Assembly (NCBI RefSeq): GCF_042186555.1
Contig: NC_133326.1
Span: 695,216,700 to 695,280,699 of the forward strand
Source of the DNA: Aquarana catesbeiana
Taxonomy: Eukaryota > Chordata > Amphibia > Anura > Ranidae
DNA length: 64,000 nucleotides
Direction: 5' to 3'
Shown here: positions 35,868-47,039 of the stretch, one piece after another
Numbering within the stretch: the stretch's first letter is position 1
Layout: each line of letters opens with the position of its first letter
Translations under genes and position numbers: made by a program
The notes under the pieces: generated by a model
Told to the model about the DNA's origin: nothing
The model's input: the letters and a program-made list of their open reading frames with translations, nothing else
Database searches by the model: none

Positions 35868-36440
35868 AATACTGGATCAGTTGTGAGTGGCTAAAGTGAG
35901 CACCTCTTTGCTTTCATAGTAGTGGAACCTTACCAATATGTCACACAGTCTGGTCCCCGCAGGGGGTTTGGGGGCCAAGGACCTATGGGCCCGGTCAAGG
36001 CGCCAGTCTATGTCCACGATGTCAGGTGCCAGGATGTTGAATAGGCCCAGGAGGTAGGGCCTGATATTATTGTCAACCACTTGTTCCAGGACGCCACGGA
36101 TTCTGAGGTTTTAGCGCCGATCCCTGTTCTCCAGGTCCTCTTGCTGGAGCTGGGATACAGAATTTTTAAGGAAGGCATTCTCCTCTTCTAGAGCCTGAAC
36201 ATAGTGCAATATTTCATGAAACTTCGTTTCCAAGGTAGCTGTGCACTCACCCAGTAGGTCTATCTCACCCCTAAGTTCTCTGGAGATCTTCCATCTCCTG
36301 GGCAATGCACCTGGTGAGTTGTTGGGCCAGAGCCTGGAGTTTAAGATCCAGCATCTCAGGTGGTAATACAGGCTGAGGAGAAGGGGGGATATGTGGAGGG
36401 AGAGCCTTCTGAGAACCATCCTCCGCCATCAGGGTACTGA
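35868..36440 (-). pseudogene. LINE A ORF1, N-terminal and RRM segments
   Basis: Pieces at 36111-36419 (a helical region with TLETKFHEILHYVQALEEEN) and 35877-36080 (RRM-like: DWRLDRAHRSLAPKPPAGTR and VRFHYYESKEVL). The likely start is near 36430 (MAEDGSQKALPPH). An in-frame stop replaces a codon after ENRDRR, and a TGA lies near 35881. LINE B is inserted just beyond. Confidence 0.8.
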
Positions 36441-36722
36441 TGTATTCTTCCGGGTCTCCTTGTGAAATTGAGACCGGGGATTGGGGCCTAGTCAGATAGC
36501 GATTCTTAGTGGAGGAGGGCCACTGTGTTTGTGTGGCTCAGTAGTAGGATCGCTGGTCCCTAATTTTTCCCATGTAGTGCTAGGAGGTCTGAGGAGTCGT
36601 GATAGCTTACCCCCATTGCAATTGGCTGCTGTTGAAGCTGTGCAGGAGCTGCGGATCACAGAGCGGGACCGGAGCTCACGGATCATGTGTCCGCCATCTT
36701 GAAAAGCCACACATGCGCCAAA
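36441..36722 (-). promoter_or_regulatory. LINE A 5' UTR
   Basis: The minus-strand start of the element includes CAAGATGGCGGAC shortly after the 5' end. That contains a YY1-like CAAGATGGC word, as in the internal promoters of mammalian L1s. The rest is moderately GC-rich with no long frame. Promoter activity is inferred from position only. Confidence 0.5.
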
Positions 36723-36740
36723 CACATTTGCATTTCTAAT

Positions 36741-37661
36741 TTAAAAAAATAATTTTATTTTTTCAGAAGCTTTTTTAAAATCCTTGTTCCTGAATGTGTA
36801 TATGATTGGATTAAGCAATGGAGTCATTAGAGTGTAAAAGAGAGAGAGGACCTTGTTCAGAATATCTAGTTGTCCTTTTGTTGGAAACAAATACACAGCG
36901 AATAGAGTCCCGTAAAAGATGCACACTACGGTCAAGTGAGAGCTACAGGTGGTGAAGGCTTTTTGTCTTCCTGTAATTGATTTAATTTTGAGGATAGTTA
37001 AAACAATATAGATATATGATATAACAATTAACATAAAAGGTGCTACGATACCAATGAAACCTACTACATAGGTCTGATTATGGATCCATGAAGTATCGGA
37101 GCAGGAAAGCTCAAGTATAGGTTCATAGTCACAGAAGAAGTGATGAATGATGTTTGGGTTACAGTAGTATAAACTGCACAAAGATATGGAATCAATCAAT
37201 GTAATTTTGAAGCTCAGTATCCATATGATAATCACTGATTTTATGCAAATTGACTGGTTCATTATAGAGTTGTAATGCAGGGGCTTACAGATGGCCAAAT
37301 ACCTGTCATAGGACATCATAGTCAGTAGAAAACACTCTGAGACTTCAGCATGTGCAAAGAAGGAGAACTGGATGATACATCCAGCAAGAGACATGGTACA
37401 TCCATCACGTAAGATGATATAAAGAAAGTTAGGAAGAATATCTGTGGACAGAATTATATCAAGCAATGATAGTTGGGTGATGAAGAGGTACATGGGAGAC
37501 TGAAGTGTTTTACTCAGATGATATCAAATCACAATGAAAAGATTTCCAGAAATAGTAACACAATATATGAAAAACAGAACCAAGAAAAATGGAATTTGTA
37601 TGCTTTTTATATTGGGGAAACCTGTTAGTACAATATAGGTGATGTTATTGTGATAGCCGAC
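36741..37661 (-). pseudogene. Olfactory receptor pseudogene (copy 1)
   Basis: Homologous end to end with the intact receptor at 56952-57878. The position of its ATG reads GTC (37661-37659), and codon 46, a Leu in the intact copy, is TGA (37526-37524). Downstream, 250 codons stay open, with all hallmarks: PMYLFITQLSLLDI is preceded by a Ser change, MSYDRYLAICKPLHYN, a second extracellular loop with conserved Cys, KAFTTCSSHLTVVC, and PLLNPIIYTFRNKDFKKA. Loss is therefore recent and limited to the N-terminus. A shorter protein from an internal Met would lack transmembrane helix 1. No frameshift was seen. LINE A inserted about 10 bp downstream of the stop. Confidence 0.92.
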
Positions 37662-37664
37662 CTG

Positions 37665-39900
37665 CTAAGATAAAAATGCATAATAGTTTAGATGGTAAGC
37701 ATAGGGAAATCTACTATGCATGGCAAAACAAAAATATTTAGTCTGACATTTATCCATTTAATTTTGTTAGGATCCTTCTTCAATATGTTACTATCCAGCT
37801 GAGTTTTGGCTGGTTGGCTGGGCTTTTGTACTATACTCAAGACCCCATAATGAGCCTTTGGGTTTGACAGGTCTGTCTACTGCCCCATTGCCCTCACCAA
37901 CCCACCAGTGAGGACCAAATGGCTGAAATCAACTCTGTCAACCTTTGCTTGAAGCAATTGGCTCCATGTCAAGTGAAGAGAAGGTAAGGGTTTACAGGTT
38001 ACTTAACACATAGCAGCAATGAATACCCTCTGCCTGTAAATATGTCAAGTCCTTCTCAAATGCTGGCAGAGGTTGTATGATTTTTAAACAAAATTGGCAA
38101 TGGACTGAGCAATCTTTGATTCCTGAAAGTGCTCCTACCTTCTTGTTTTCCAGGCCCTAGCATAGACCTGTTCATAATAGGTTTATGCTAGGGCTGGTGC
38201 TTTTTAGATAGAAAGGAGCATGAGTTTTGATGAATGTGGAGCTATATGTCTGTCTCAGCATGGACATATTAGACATCTGCAGAGATTTGTCACTGGAACA
38301 GTTTCCTACACAGGCAACAGGTCTGGGAGGTAAAGGGTCTTTGAACTGCCCTCACCGTCTCCACCAGCAGACCTGGGAGGCTATGGAAAGAGCTCTTATA
38401 CTGGCATCCTCTCCAGAACAAGCCTGAGAGGCAAAGACTCTTCTAGAAGGGCTCTCTGTATATATTTATCTCCTTCCCCAGCCCTCATGATTGTCAACAA
38501 CCCCTCTAGTAAATTGCTGGGTGAAGTAAATACTCCGAACCCTTAACATTGTATCTTTTGCTCCAGTGGAGAACACTTCCCAACAGTAGGCAAAAAGCAC
38601 ACAATGCCCTAGGCTTAGGGGAAACACAAAGACTGCAGAAAGCATTGGCAAACAGAACTTAGGCTAGCCCCAGACTAGCTGCACACCAAATTGAGATTAG
38701 TGTAAACCAGCTAAATCCATTGCATCAAAGCATTCCAAATATTACAATTAATTTTCTCTAGAATGCCTGAGTAGAAATGTCGGTCCTCTGACAGAATGCT
38801 GTAGACAAGGATCCTTGCCTTATACTTGGAATCTATGGTCTCTCTGCAGAGGTCTTGTACACCCCCAGACAGTGAGAGCTAGTACTTCTTAGCCAGAAAA
38901 GAGAATGAGCTTTTTTTTATATGTGAAGCTATAATTCCAGTTGGACCTCTGCAGAGAGACAACTGTTTCCACCCAGAGATCCAGTCTTCTTCTCTGCAGC
39001 TTACTGGCTTCTCTATATAGTGCGCAGCTTCTTACCAAAGGAGACCTAGCAAGACTTTTTTTTCTGCATATACTAAAAAAGCATATAGCTGATTTTAAAA
39101 AAGAATCTTAAACTGGGCATTAATAAATAAAAAATATTAGTATGCAACATTTCTAACTTACTTCACTAAAATTTGAACATACATTTTAAATTGTTAATTT
39201 TTATTCCTGGGCATAAATAACAACAATAAATACAAGAAGACATGATATTTCCCTTAAAGGAAGGAATAAAAGACAGCAGATAGTCAGGAAGTTAGATAAT
39301 TAGACATTGGAAATTAACAGTATTGCAGGTATAACATGTGAGGAATATTACACTGCATTAGCTGAGTTGAGTTGCAAATTTCAGTATAATATTGGAAAAT
39401 ACCCGGTTAAATTAGGTAATGGAGAGAGGCTCTGAAGCAGACAAAAATGTTATACATCTTATACTGTACGTCTACAGTTCTTAATCTGTATGGAAACACA
39501 AAACATGAAATCTATGATGTGTCTATAATTTCATTTATCTGCAAACATACTGCACCTCAATTCCATGCACATTTTTAGAGATGACACCTGGATGTAACAG
39601 TTTACTTTGAAAATCCCCGGCAAACAATGTAAGATCAGCCATCAAATGTTTTAGTGGAAATAATATACCACTTACAGGGAATTATTAGTCTCTATTATTT
39701 ATTGATTTGATATGAAACACTTTTATACATTTAGTCCTCCTTTGTTGGTTGTTTTTTGCATGGCTAATTTATCTGATTGCTAATAGGCTTTTAGGAATTA
39801 TTTTTTTAGACTGCATTTCTCCTGACACACAGCCTTTATTAATCTTAATTTGAAAGCAGTAGGGAATTTCATTAATATAATATTCTACTGTTGATGTATG
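37665..39900. other. Non-coding flank of OR copy 1
   Basis: Unique-looking sequence shared with copy 2 (57890-63300 minus later insertions). Short frames at 38227-38427 and 38466-38651 have no recognisable product and are not conserved as frames in copy 2. This stretch supplies the empty sites for the MITEs, LINE and palindrome in copy 2. Confidence 0.75.
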
Positions 39901-40015
39901 TAGTGACACTACAGGAGTTGGCAACTTTATCCATTTGATCACTATACACATTTTGGTTACTTTATTTTTCAAATAAAATTCACATTATTAACCATACACT
40001 GAGTAGCGCATAACT

Positions 40016-40423
40016 TTACCCATTTTCATTTCTATGTAAAGGTAAGCCAATTAGGAGAGAGTTGTAGTAGTCAATGTGAGAAATAACCACGGAGTGAATT
40101 AGAAGCTTTGTGGTGTCATTGGTTAAGAAGGACCATATTTTGGAGATGTTGTGGAGGTTAAGGTGGCAAGATTTGGACAGTGATTGGATGTGAGGTGTAA
40201 AGGAGAGTTCAGAGTCTACGATTACACAAAGCACCCTGGCATGTGGGGACAGACTGATAGCTGTACCATTGATTTTAAACGAGCATTGAAAGCCATGGGA
40301 GGCTATCAGATAACCCAGAGAGGAGGTGTAGATCGAGAATAAGAGAGGTCCAAAAACAGAACCTTTGTGGACCCTGATGGAAAGAAGAAAGGGGAGAGGA
40401 GGAAGTAGAGTTGTATGTGACAC
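40016..40423 (-). pseudogene. CR1/L2-type reverse transcriptase fragment
   Basis: About 135 codons of RT end with an internal deletion that joins box 4 directly to the post-catalytic region, so the catalytic YADD motif is missing. The strand and order agree with the second fragment at about 41280-41640. Confidence 0.75.
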
Positions 40424-40649
40424 TGAAGGTGTGATGGGATAGGTAAAATAGGAACAAAAAAGAGAAAGGCACCCCAGTCCAAGAGTAATAGTGCAGAATA
40501 GTGACCATTGGTTTTAGCCATTGGCAAATTATTTGTGAGTTTTAGGAGAGCATTTTCTGTGGAGTGTATGGGGAAAGCTAGACTGAAGGGGTTCAGGTAG
40601 GTTATTTTCAGTTTGGTGGTAGCTCAGACAGTTGTAGACTAGGAGAATA

Positions 40650-41062
40650 TCTCACTCACCAGAAATCCTGGCTTCTCACTTAAGTGCAGCAATAAAGCAT
40701 GTATCTATAACCTCTAGGATAGCTGGAACCTCTTTATGGTGTTTAGGACTCCAGATATGGCATAGGACGAAAGAGAGACTGTATAGTATAATACTGAATA
40801 AAATTACCATATGTTGCGGTGCATATGGTACGGTGGTTGGTGTGGTGACGGCTCTCACTGGTTTTCACATGTCTCCCACTGTTTTGTGAGTGACACTGCA
40901 TGCATGGCTGTGGTACATATGGTAATGTCGTACAGTATTATGCCTTATAGTCTCTCTTTCTTCCTATGCCATATCTGGAGTCCTAAACACCATAAAGAGG
41001 TTATGGATACATGCATTATTGCTGCACTTAGGTGAGCAGCCAGGATTTCTGGTGAGTGAGAA
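40650..41062. mobile_element. Palindromic MITE
   Basis: Ends are CTCACTCACCAGAAATCCTG (40652) and CAGGATTTCTGGTGAGTGAG (ending about 41061). The arms pair for roughly 200 bp on each side of about 40855, including AACACCATAAAGAGGTT and its partner. No coding capacity. It lies within the LINE fragment. Confidence 0.8.
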
Positions 41063-42328
41063 ATTTGGCTATTTTGGGAAGATTTGAAGACTGTTTGCAC
41101 TTTAAGAATCAGTTTATGATTTTTTTTGCACTGACATTCTATACACATTTGTTCCACGAAGGTTATATATAATGTATATCCCCTTATTGCCAGCAGCTGT
41201 AGTATAGGTGTCTAGCACTGACTATTTTTGGTGTACTGTTGTAGACGAAGCATTCAAGAATGTTGGAGGTAAAGGGGAGCAAGGAGATGGGTTGTAAGTT
41301 GTTATTATTGTGGTATCCAGCAAGGACCTTTTAGGTGTGGGGTGACCAGTACATGTTTTACAGAGTTGGGGAAGATGCCAGAAGAGAGGGAGAGATTGAA
41401 TATGTGAGTTAGCAGGTGTAAGATAGAGCCAGAGGGTGACCTTGGTATTTGCAAGGGAACAGGGTCCAGGGGGCAGGTGGTTAGGTGGGCATTAGAAAAA
41501 AGTTATGCGACCTCCTCTATAGTAGCAGGGTTAAATGAGGTAAGTATTGAGTATACCGGTGGACATGGAATGATAAGTGTGGGTGACTTCTGTACAATGA
41601 AGATTGCATCACAAATTGTATCAATCTCATTGTGAAGTGATTAGCAATCTGCTGGGCGGAGGCAGTGGAGGACGAAGTTTTAAAGGTAGAGAAGAGCTGA
41701 CGGGGAGTAGATGAGAGGGTATTAATGAGAGTGATAAAATAGGTCTGCTTGGAATTGTATTTTTGGAGGGCAGATTTACATTGGTTAAAGCCTTGCTAAG
41801 AATTAGTCTTATGTCACAGATGCTCAAGAGCACATCTATGTTTTTTTGAGGCTTCTGGTGTCTCTGTTTGCCAAGTTTGTAGGGATTGGGGGCTGATATT
41901 TGATCACTGAAATCGACTCCCCCCATGAACAAGTTGTAATCATGGACACATGCTGGTTTCTGGGCCGTTCCTTCCGGGGATTTGCACATAAGTGTCATTG
42001 TGAATTGATGAAGGCATGTAGATGTCTTGTTTGTCCCTCCACTTGATAGCCAATATTTCCTCGTTCTGCAAAATCGACAACTCCCCTCATTGTAATCTTG
42101 CATTAATGAGCCTTTGTGGGAAGCCCTTCCTAATAGCTCTCACTGTGCCACATGCTGGAGTCTTCAACTGGTGAAGACTGCGGAAAAAGGGCAAACTCGT
42201 GTAGTAATTATCCACATATAGATGGTATATAGTGTATATACAAGCTCCCAAACATCTTTTCCACTTGATCCGATGTACTCTGGGCATTCAGGGGGATGCA
42301 GCTGGGTGTCCTTTCCTTTGTACACCAG

Positions 42329-45120
42329 TAGGGATGGGCTTTATGTTCGGGTCGAACATGAGTTCGACTTGAACATTGGCTGTTCGCCTGTTCGCCGAAT
42401 AGCAAACAATTTGGGGTGTTCGCGGGAAATTTCGAAAGCCACGGAACACCCTTTAAAAGTCTATGGGACAAATCAAAAGTGCTAATTTTAAAAGCTTATA
42501 TGCAAGTTATTGTCATAAAAAGTGTTTGGGGACCTGGGTCCTGTCCCAGGGGACATGTATTAGTGCAAAAAAAAGTTTTAAAAACGGCCGTTTTTTCAGG
42601 AGCAGTGATTTTAATAAAGCTTAAAGTGAAACAATAAAAGTGAAATATTCCTTTAAATTTTGTACCTAGGGGTGTCTATAGTGTGCCTATAAAGTGGCAC
42701 TTTTTTCCCATGTTTAGAATAGTCTGACAGCAAAATGACATTTCTAAATAGAAAAAAAGTCATGAAGTAATAGCGGCTATAGTGAATTGTCAGCTATAGT
42801 GAATTGTTTATGGGAGAAATCAAAAGTGCTAATTTTAAGGGTTAATATGCATTGTCGGTCCGGCAATACACATAAAAGTTCATTGATAAAAATGGCATGG
42901 GATTTCCCCACAGGGGAATCCCGAACTAAAATTTAAAAAAAATGCGTGGGGGTCCCCCCAAATTCCATACCAGGTCCTTCAGGTCTGCTATGGATTTTAA
43001 GGGGAACCCCACACCAATTTTTTTAAAAAAATAGCGTGGGGTCCCCCCAAAAATCAATGCCAGACCCTTATCCGAGCACGCAACCTGGCAGGCCGCAGGA
43101 AAAGAGGGGGGGTGAGAGTGCGCCCCCCCTCCTGAACCATACCAGGCCACATGCCCTCAACATTGGGAGGGTGCTTTGGGGTAGCAACCCCCCCCAAAGC
43201 ACCTTCTCCCCATGTTGATGGGGAGAAGGGCCTCATCCCCACAACCCTTGCCCGGTGGTTGTGGGGGTCTGCGGGCAGGGGCTTATCAGAATCTGGAAGC
43301 CCCCTTTAACAAGGGGACCCCCAGATCCCAGCCCCCATGTGAATTTGTAATGGGGTAAAAATGTACCCCTACCATTTGACAAAAAAAGTGTCAAAAAGGT
43401 TAAAAAAGACAAGAGACGGTTTTTGACAAATCCTTTATTCCTTACCCATTTGTGACTCCGCCCCCTCTGACAAAATGGGGGAAAGCCATAGGGAAGTCCC
43501 TGTGCATCAGAGGGGGCGGGGTCACCTGGTGGCCCCGCCCTCCATTATATAAGAACTGTCACCTGAACAGAAGCGTCACACAGCGGAAGACTCCCATTGA
43601 GTTGGATCGTGCGGAGGTTGAAGCGGAGAAGAAGCCGAAGGAAGATGCCGGACCAGAAGACCGGAGGAAGAAGCGGAGGAAGAAGTGGGGGAAGAAGAAG
43701 ATGGAGGAAGAAGAACACCGAAGGAATACCAGAAGAAAGACGATGGAAGAAGAAGCAGGGAAAGAAGAAGAAATTAATAAAGGAATTGTCAAAAACCATC
43801 TCTTGTCTTTTTTAACCTTTTTGACACTTTTTTGTGAAATGGTAGGGGTACATTTGTACTCCATTACCAGTTCACACGGGGGGGTGGGATCTGGGGGTCC
43901 CCTTGTTAAAGGGGGCTTCCAGACTCTGATAAGCCCCCGCCCGCAAACCCCCACAACCACCGGGCAAGGGTTGTAGGGATGAGGCCATTCTCCCCGTCAA
44001 CATAGGGAAAAGGTGCTTTGGGGGGGCCGCTACCCCAAAGCACCCTCCCAATGTTGAGGGCATGTGGCCTGGTATAGTTCAGGAGGGGGGCGCTCTCTCG
44101 TCCCCCCCTCTTTTCCTGCGACCTTCCAGGTTGCGTGCTCGGATAAAGGTCTGGTATGGATTTTGAGGGGGACCCCCACGACATTTTTTTTTTATTTTTG
44201 GGCGGTGTTCCCTTTAATATCCATACCAGACCAGAAGGGCCTGGTATGGAATTTGGGGGGACCCCGACGCATTTTTTTTTTTTTTAATTTTGGTTCACGG
44301 TTCCCCTGTGGGGAAATCCCATGCTGTTTTTATCAATTAACTTTTATGTGTATTGCCGGACCGAAAATTCATTATAGCCGACGCTAGCGCTAGTACTTTT
44401 AAACGACTTTTTTTTCTTTAGAAATGTAATTTTGCACTCGGACTGTTCTAAACACGGGAAACATGCGCCACTTTACAGGCATACTATAGACACCCCCCCA
44501 GGTACGAAATTTAAAAGAATATTACACTTTTATTGTTTCACTTTAAGCATTATTAAAATCACTGCTCCTGAAAAACGGCCGTTTTAAAAACTTTTTTTGC
44601 ACTGATACATGTCCCCTGGGGCAGGACCCAGGTCCCCAAACACTTTTTATGATAATAACTTGCATATTAACCCTTAAAATTAACACTTTTGATTTCTCCC
44701 ATAGACAATTCACTATAGCCGCTATTACTTCATGACTTTTTTTTTCCCTTTAGAAATGTCATTTTGCTGTCAGACTATTCTAAACACGGGAAAAAAAGAC
44801 AACTTTACAGGCATACTATAGACACCCCCTAGGTACCAAATTTGAAAGTAATATTTCACTTTTATTGTTTCACTTTAAGCTTTATTAAAATCACTGCTCC
44901 CGAAAAAACGGCTGTTTTTAAAACTTTTTTTTGCACTGATACATGTCCCCTGGGACAAGATCCAGGTCCCCAAACACATTTTATGACAACAATTTGCATA
45001 TAAGCCTTTAAAATTAACACTTTTGATTTTTCATGTTCGTGTCCCATAGACTTTACCGATGTTCGTGTGTTTGATTCGATCTGGATGCGAACGGAATGGG
45101 GGGTGTCCGGCCCATCCCTA
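42329..45120. mobile_element. Non-autonomous palindromic hAT element, 2792 bp
   Basis: The left end TAGGGATGGGC (42329) and right end GCCCATCCCTA (45120) match the hAT-1 ends. The 8-bp target duplication is TACACCAG (42321-42328) against TACACTAG (45121-45128), one mismatch, placed inside piggyBac transposase codons. The arms of about 1.1 kb are inverted copies of each other and resemble the hAT-1 left arm (for example GACATGTAT and GCAGTGATTTTAAT). The 330-bp middle is purine-rich with a GC-box/TATA cluster. There is no transposase. Confidence 0.93.
43512..43553 (+). promoter_or_regulatory. GC boxes plus TATA box inside the hAT MITE
   Basis: GGGGGCGGGG (43512-43521) and GGCCCCGCCC (43531-43540), an inverted GC box, are followed by TTATATAAG (43545-43553). 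The spacing resembles a compact Pol II core promoter pointing into the purine-rich middle. A related motif pair occurs in the opposite orientation near 52873-52900. Function is inferred. Confidence 0.45.
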
Positions 45121-45307
45121 TACACTAGGAAAACATCGGTGTACCCCATGGCTCTGTCACACAACTTGTAGAGTTTAACCCCATATTGGGCCCTTTGCTA
45201 GTCCAGCCTGCCAGTGAAGGGGACAAGTGACTTATCCAAACAGATATTTTTGTCAGAGATAAATAATTGGGCACATTTCTCAGAGAATTTTATACAATTT
45301 GTCATAT

Positions 45308-46309
45308 ATTTATATTAATAATTCCGCGCTTAGGTATAGGCTAGGCTGCAGCCTCCCCTTGGGGACCTCCAATGATGGAGCTCCAATAATGTGAAGTTTT
45401 TCTATGAGGGGTGAGTGGTGCTGCCTGTATACTAAAGAGTGATCTAGTAGGTTGCCTTTTACAGGTGAGAGTGCACTCTAGTGATAAACCACAAATTAGC
45501 TGTAAGGGTTTTTGAGAAACTGCACCTGGTGGAAGTATTAGAACTTATTGTAACCTATATGCAAAAACAAACATACATTTTTCAGCTTCCCACTGCATAC
45601 AATACTAATAGATTACCAAATTTTGTTATAAACATATATATTCTTGGAGTATCCTCTCATGTCTGGGAGTGTACTCAGATGTTATTATACTCAAGTAGCA
45701 GTTTGCTACCAGCCTCAAAATAGTACTGGTGTCTTTGGTGCTTCACCATCCACTATATGTGGAAAAACCAACATAAACCAACACTCAAATTGATATGTGT
45801 CCTTGGTGCTTCAACAAGAATTATGCAATGACCAAAAATTAGTGAATAATTAATTAAAAGTTTGTGTATAAGCAAGCAGTCCAATATAAAAGTTAATAAC
45901 TCAATATTTCCAGTGACTTGTGCAATATTCAAAGTGACTTGTGTTAGCTCGTGCTTCCAATTCTTGTGCCAAGTAATAGAGTGACTGTTGTTCTCCCCCT
46001 TTCAGATCCCTATTCACCAGATCCTGGCACCCCTACAGGGGTAAATCACATGTGGTGAGTATATGGCATCTGCCGAGCTGGTCGTTCACCCTTCCAGCAT
46101 GTCATGGGAAAAAACAGAGCCTCCAGACCCTCAAGGAACAATCTCAGATGCGCTAACTCTGAGTCAAATTGTGGTATGTCCGATGTTGCGGTGCCTTTCC
46201 TAGTGACCTACAATCTATGGATGTTGTAAATTGTTGAAAGGCAACCTAGTAGATCACTCTTTAGTATACAGGCAGCGCCACTCACCCCTCATTTACATAG
46301 AAAAATGTC
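45308..46309 (-). mobile_element. Palindromic retroelement (element PD), 1002 bp
   Basis: Flanked by the identical 14-bp duplication ACAATTTGTCATAT (45294-45307 and 46310-46323). Removing it restores piggyBac codons across PAYDKLYKI. Inverted arms 45397-45460 and 46236-46305 pair (ATGAGGGGTGAGTGG, GCTGCCTGTATACTAAAGAG and partners). An 89-bp one-sided tail (45308-45396) lies outside the left arm. This is the same arm-spacer-arm-tail plan as elements PA, PB and PE, in minus orientation. I found no hammerhead core in it. Confidence 0.75.
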
Positions 46310-47039
46310 ACAATTTGTCATATGCTGGGTCATTACAAGGAGGGCACTGGGTGTTGTCGTTGTAATGGAGGAACCGCATAATCATTTGATATCTTGATCT
46401 TGACATAATGGATGAGTAGATTAGCATGTGATTATGGGGTGGGTGGACCAGTATGAGTATAATTCCTTTTCTTTTGGTGAGTCTCATTATGAAAGTGAGG
46501 CCCAAAAAGATTCTAAATTCCTCCACTGTTAAATCTCTCCACTCATAGTCGTAACTTGAACCTGGGTTGCTCATTATGAATTGTTGGGCAAAAATTTAAT
46601 TAAAAAATCAATAGGGGCAAAATTCTCTGTATTCACCTGGACACCTGACTGAGCGGTAAAAGGGGGATGTTCATTGCTCCTGAGTTAGAAGGAAGTCATA
46701 GTGGGGTTTGAAGGGCATATGAAATGCTACTGGTAAATGCCACTGTGCTACTAGTAGATGCCACTGCACTAATGGTGGATGGCGCTGAGCTGCTGGTGGA
46801 TGTCACTGCTCTACTTGTGGTAGCCTGCTCCTTGCCAGAACACCTTCACTTGGCGGGCACACTTTCCTCTTTCTCGGATTCTGTAGCAGACCCACTGCTT
46901 AAAATGGGTTCGTAATCCAAATCAGAATCAGACTCAGACACAGAGAGCTCTCTACTGCCCTCATCGGTCAAGCTTAGAAATTGGTATGCCTCTTCACTGG
47001 AAATGTTTTATTCACCATTCTGGTGACTGTGGGCTGTGG

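Larger units (their letters stand above)
20841..36722 (-). mobile_element. Full-length L1 (LINE A) with three nested insertions
   Basis: Bounded by the 12-bp target duplication CACATTTGCATT at 20829-20840 and 36723-36734, inside the OR duplication. The 3' end (20841, TTTTTATTGAAAG on plus) is A-rich on the minus strand. The 5' end at 36722 reads TTTGGCGCATGTGTGGC and then CAAGATGGCGGAC, a start seen in many L1s. It is split by Tc1-1 (24259-25868), a palindromic element (27250-29244) and LINE B (29454-35851). Without these it is about 5.8 kb. ORF1 and ORF2 are both recognisable and both broken. Confidence 0.93.
20530..39900. repeat. Segmental duplication, copy 1 (OR pseudogene copy)
   Basis: 20530-20840 together with 36723-39900 match 54428-54545 together with 56741-63300. 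Matching blocks include TTTTTGATTGTTGATTTAAA (20544 and 54452), TTCCTTTACATGGTG (20647 and 56758), the OR genes, and GCTAGGGCTGGTGC (38188) against GCTAGGACTGGTGC (58428). The 15.9-kb LINE A nest (20841-36722) is absent from copy 2, so it arrived after the duplication. Similarity fades near 39880. Confidence 0.88.
39985..41865 (-). mobile_element. CR1/L2-type LINE fragment, decayed, split by a palindromic MITE
   Basis: The 40016-40423 minus frame shows KGSVFGPLLFSIYTSSLG (RT box 4, from the usual GSVLGPLLF), then a deletion that removes the YADD box, then VIVDSELSFTPHIQSLSKSC, NISKIWSFLTNDTTKLLIHS and VVISHIDYYNSLLIGLP. Upstream RT text occurs at about 41280-41640 (PNSVKH and SSTPRQLFSTFKT across stops). 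The MITE at 40650-41062 separates them. Its 5' side meets piggyBac sequence near 41865. Confidence 0.75.
41870..47030 (-). pseudogene. piggyBac transposase, three islands
   Basis: Cut-and-paste transposase of the DDD type. The N-terminal acidic region near 46890-47000 reads SSEEAYQFLSLTDEGS and SVSESDSDLDYEP. The next part is YEWRDLTVEEFRIFLGLTF and MRFLHYNDNTQCPPCNDPAY (46308-46574). The middle island (45121-45307) reads KNICLDKSLVPFTGRL, with the first catalytic Asp kept although the following Glu is Lys, and YGVKLYKLCDRAMGYTD. The C-terminal island reads HLYVDNYYTSLPFFRSL (second Asp) and VHDYNLFMGGVDFSDQ (third Asp). All three Asp positions survive, but there are stops, and the Cys-rich C-terminal finger beyond KQRHQK is missing. 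Confidence 0.88.

Noticed and set aside
43452..43976. 174-codon frame rich in Lys, Arg and Glu
   Set aside because: It arises from a purine-rich GAAGAA-type stretch inside a non-coding hAT derivative; there is no domain and no counterpart in the related half-element.
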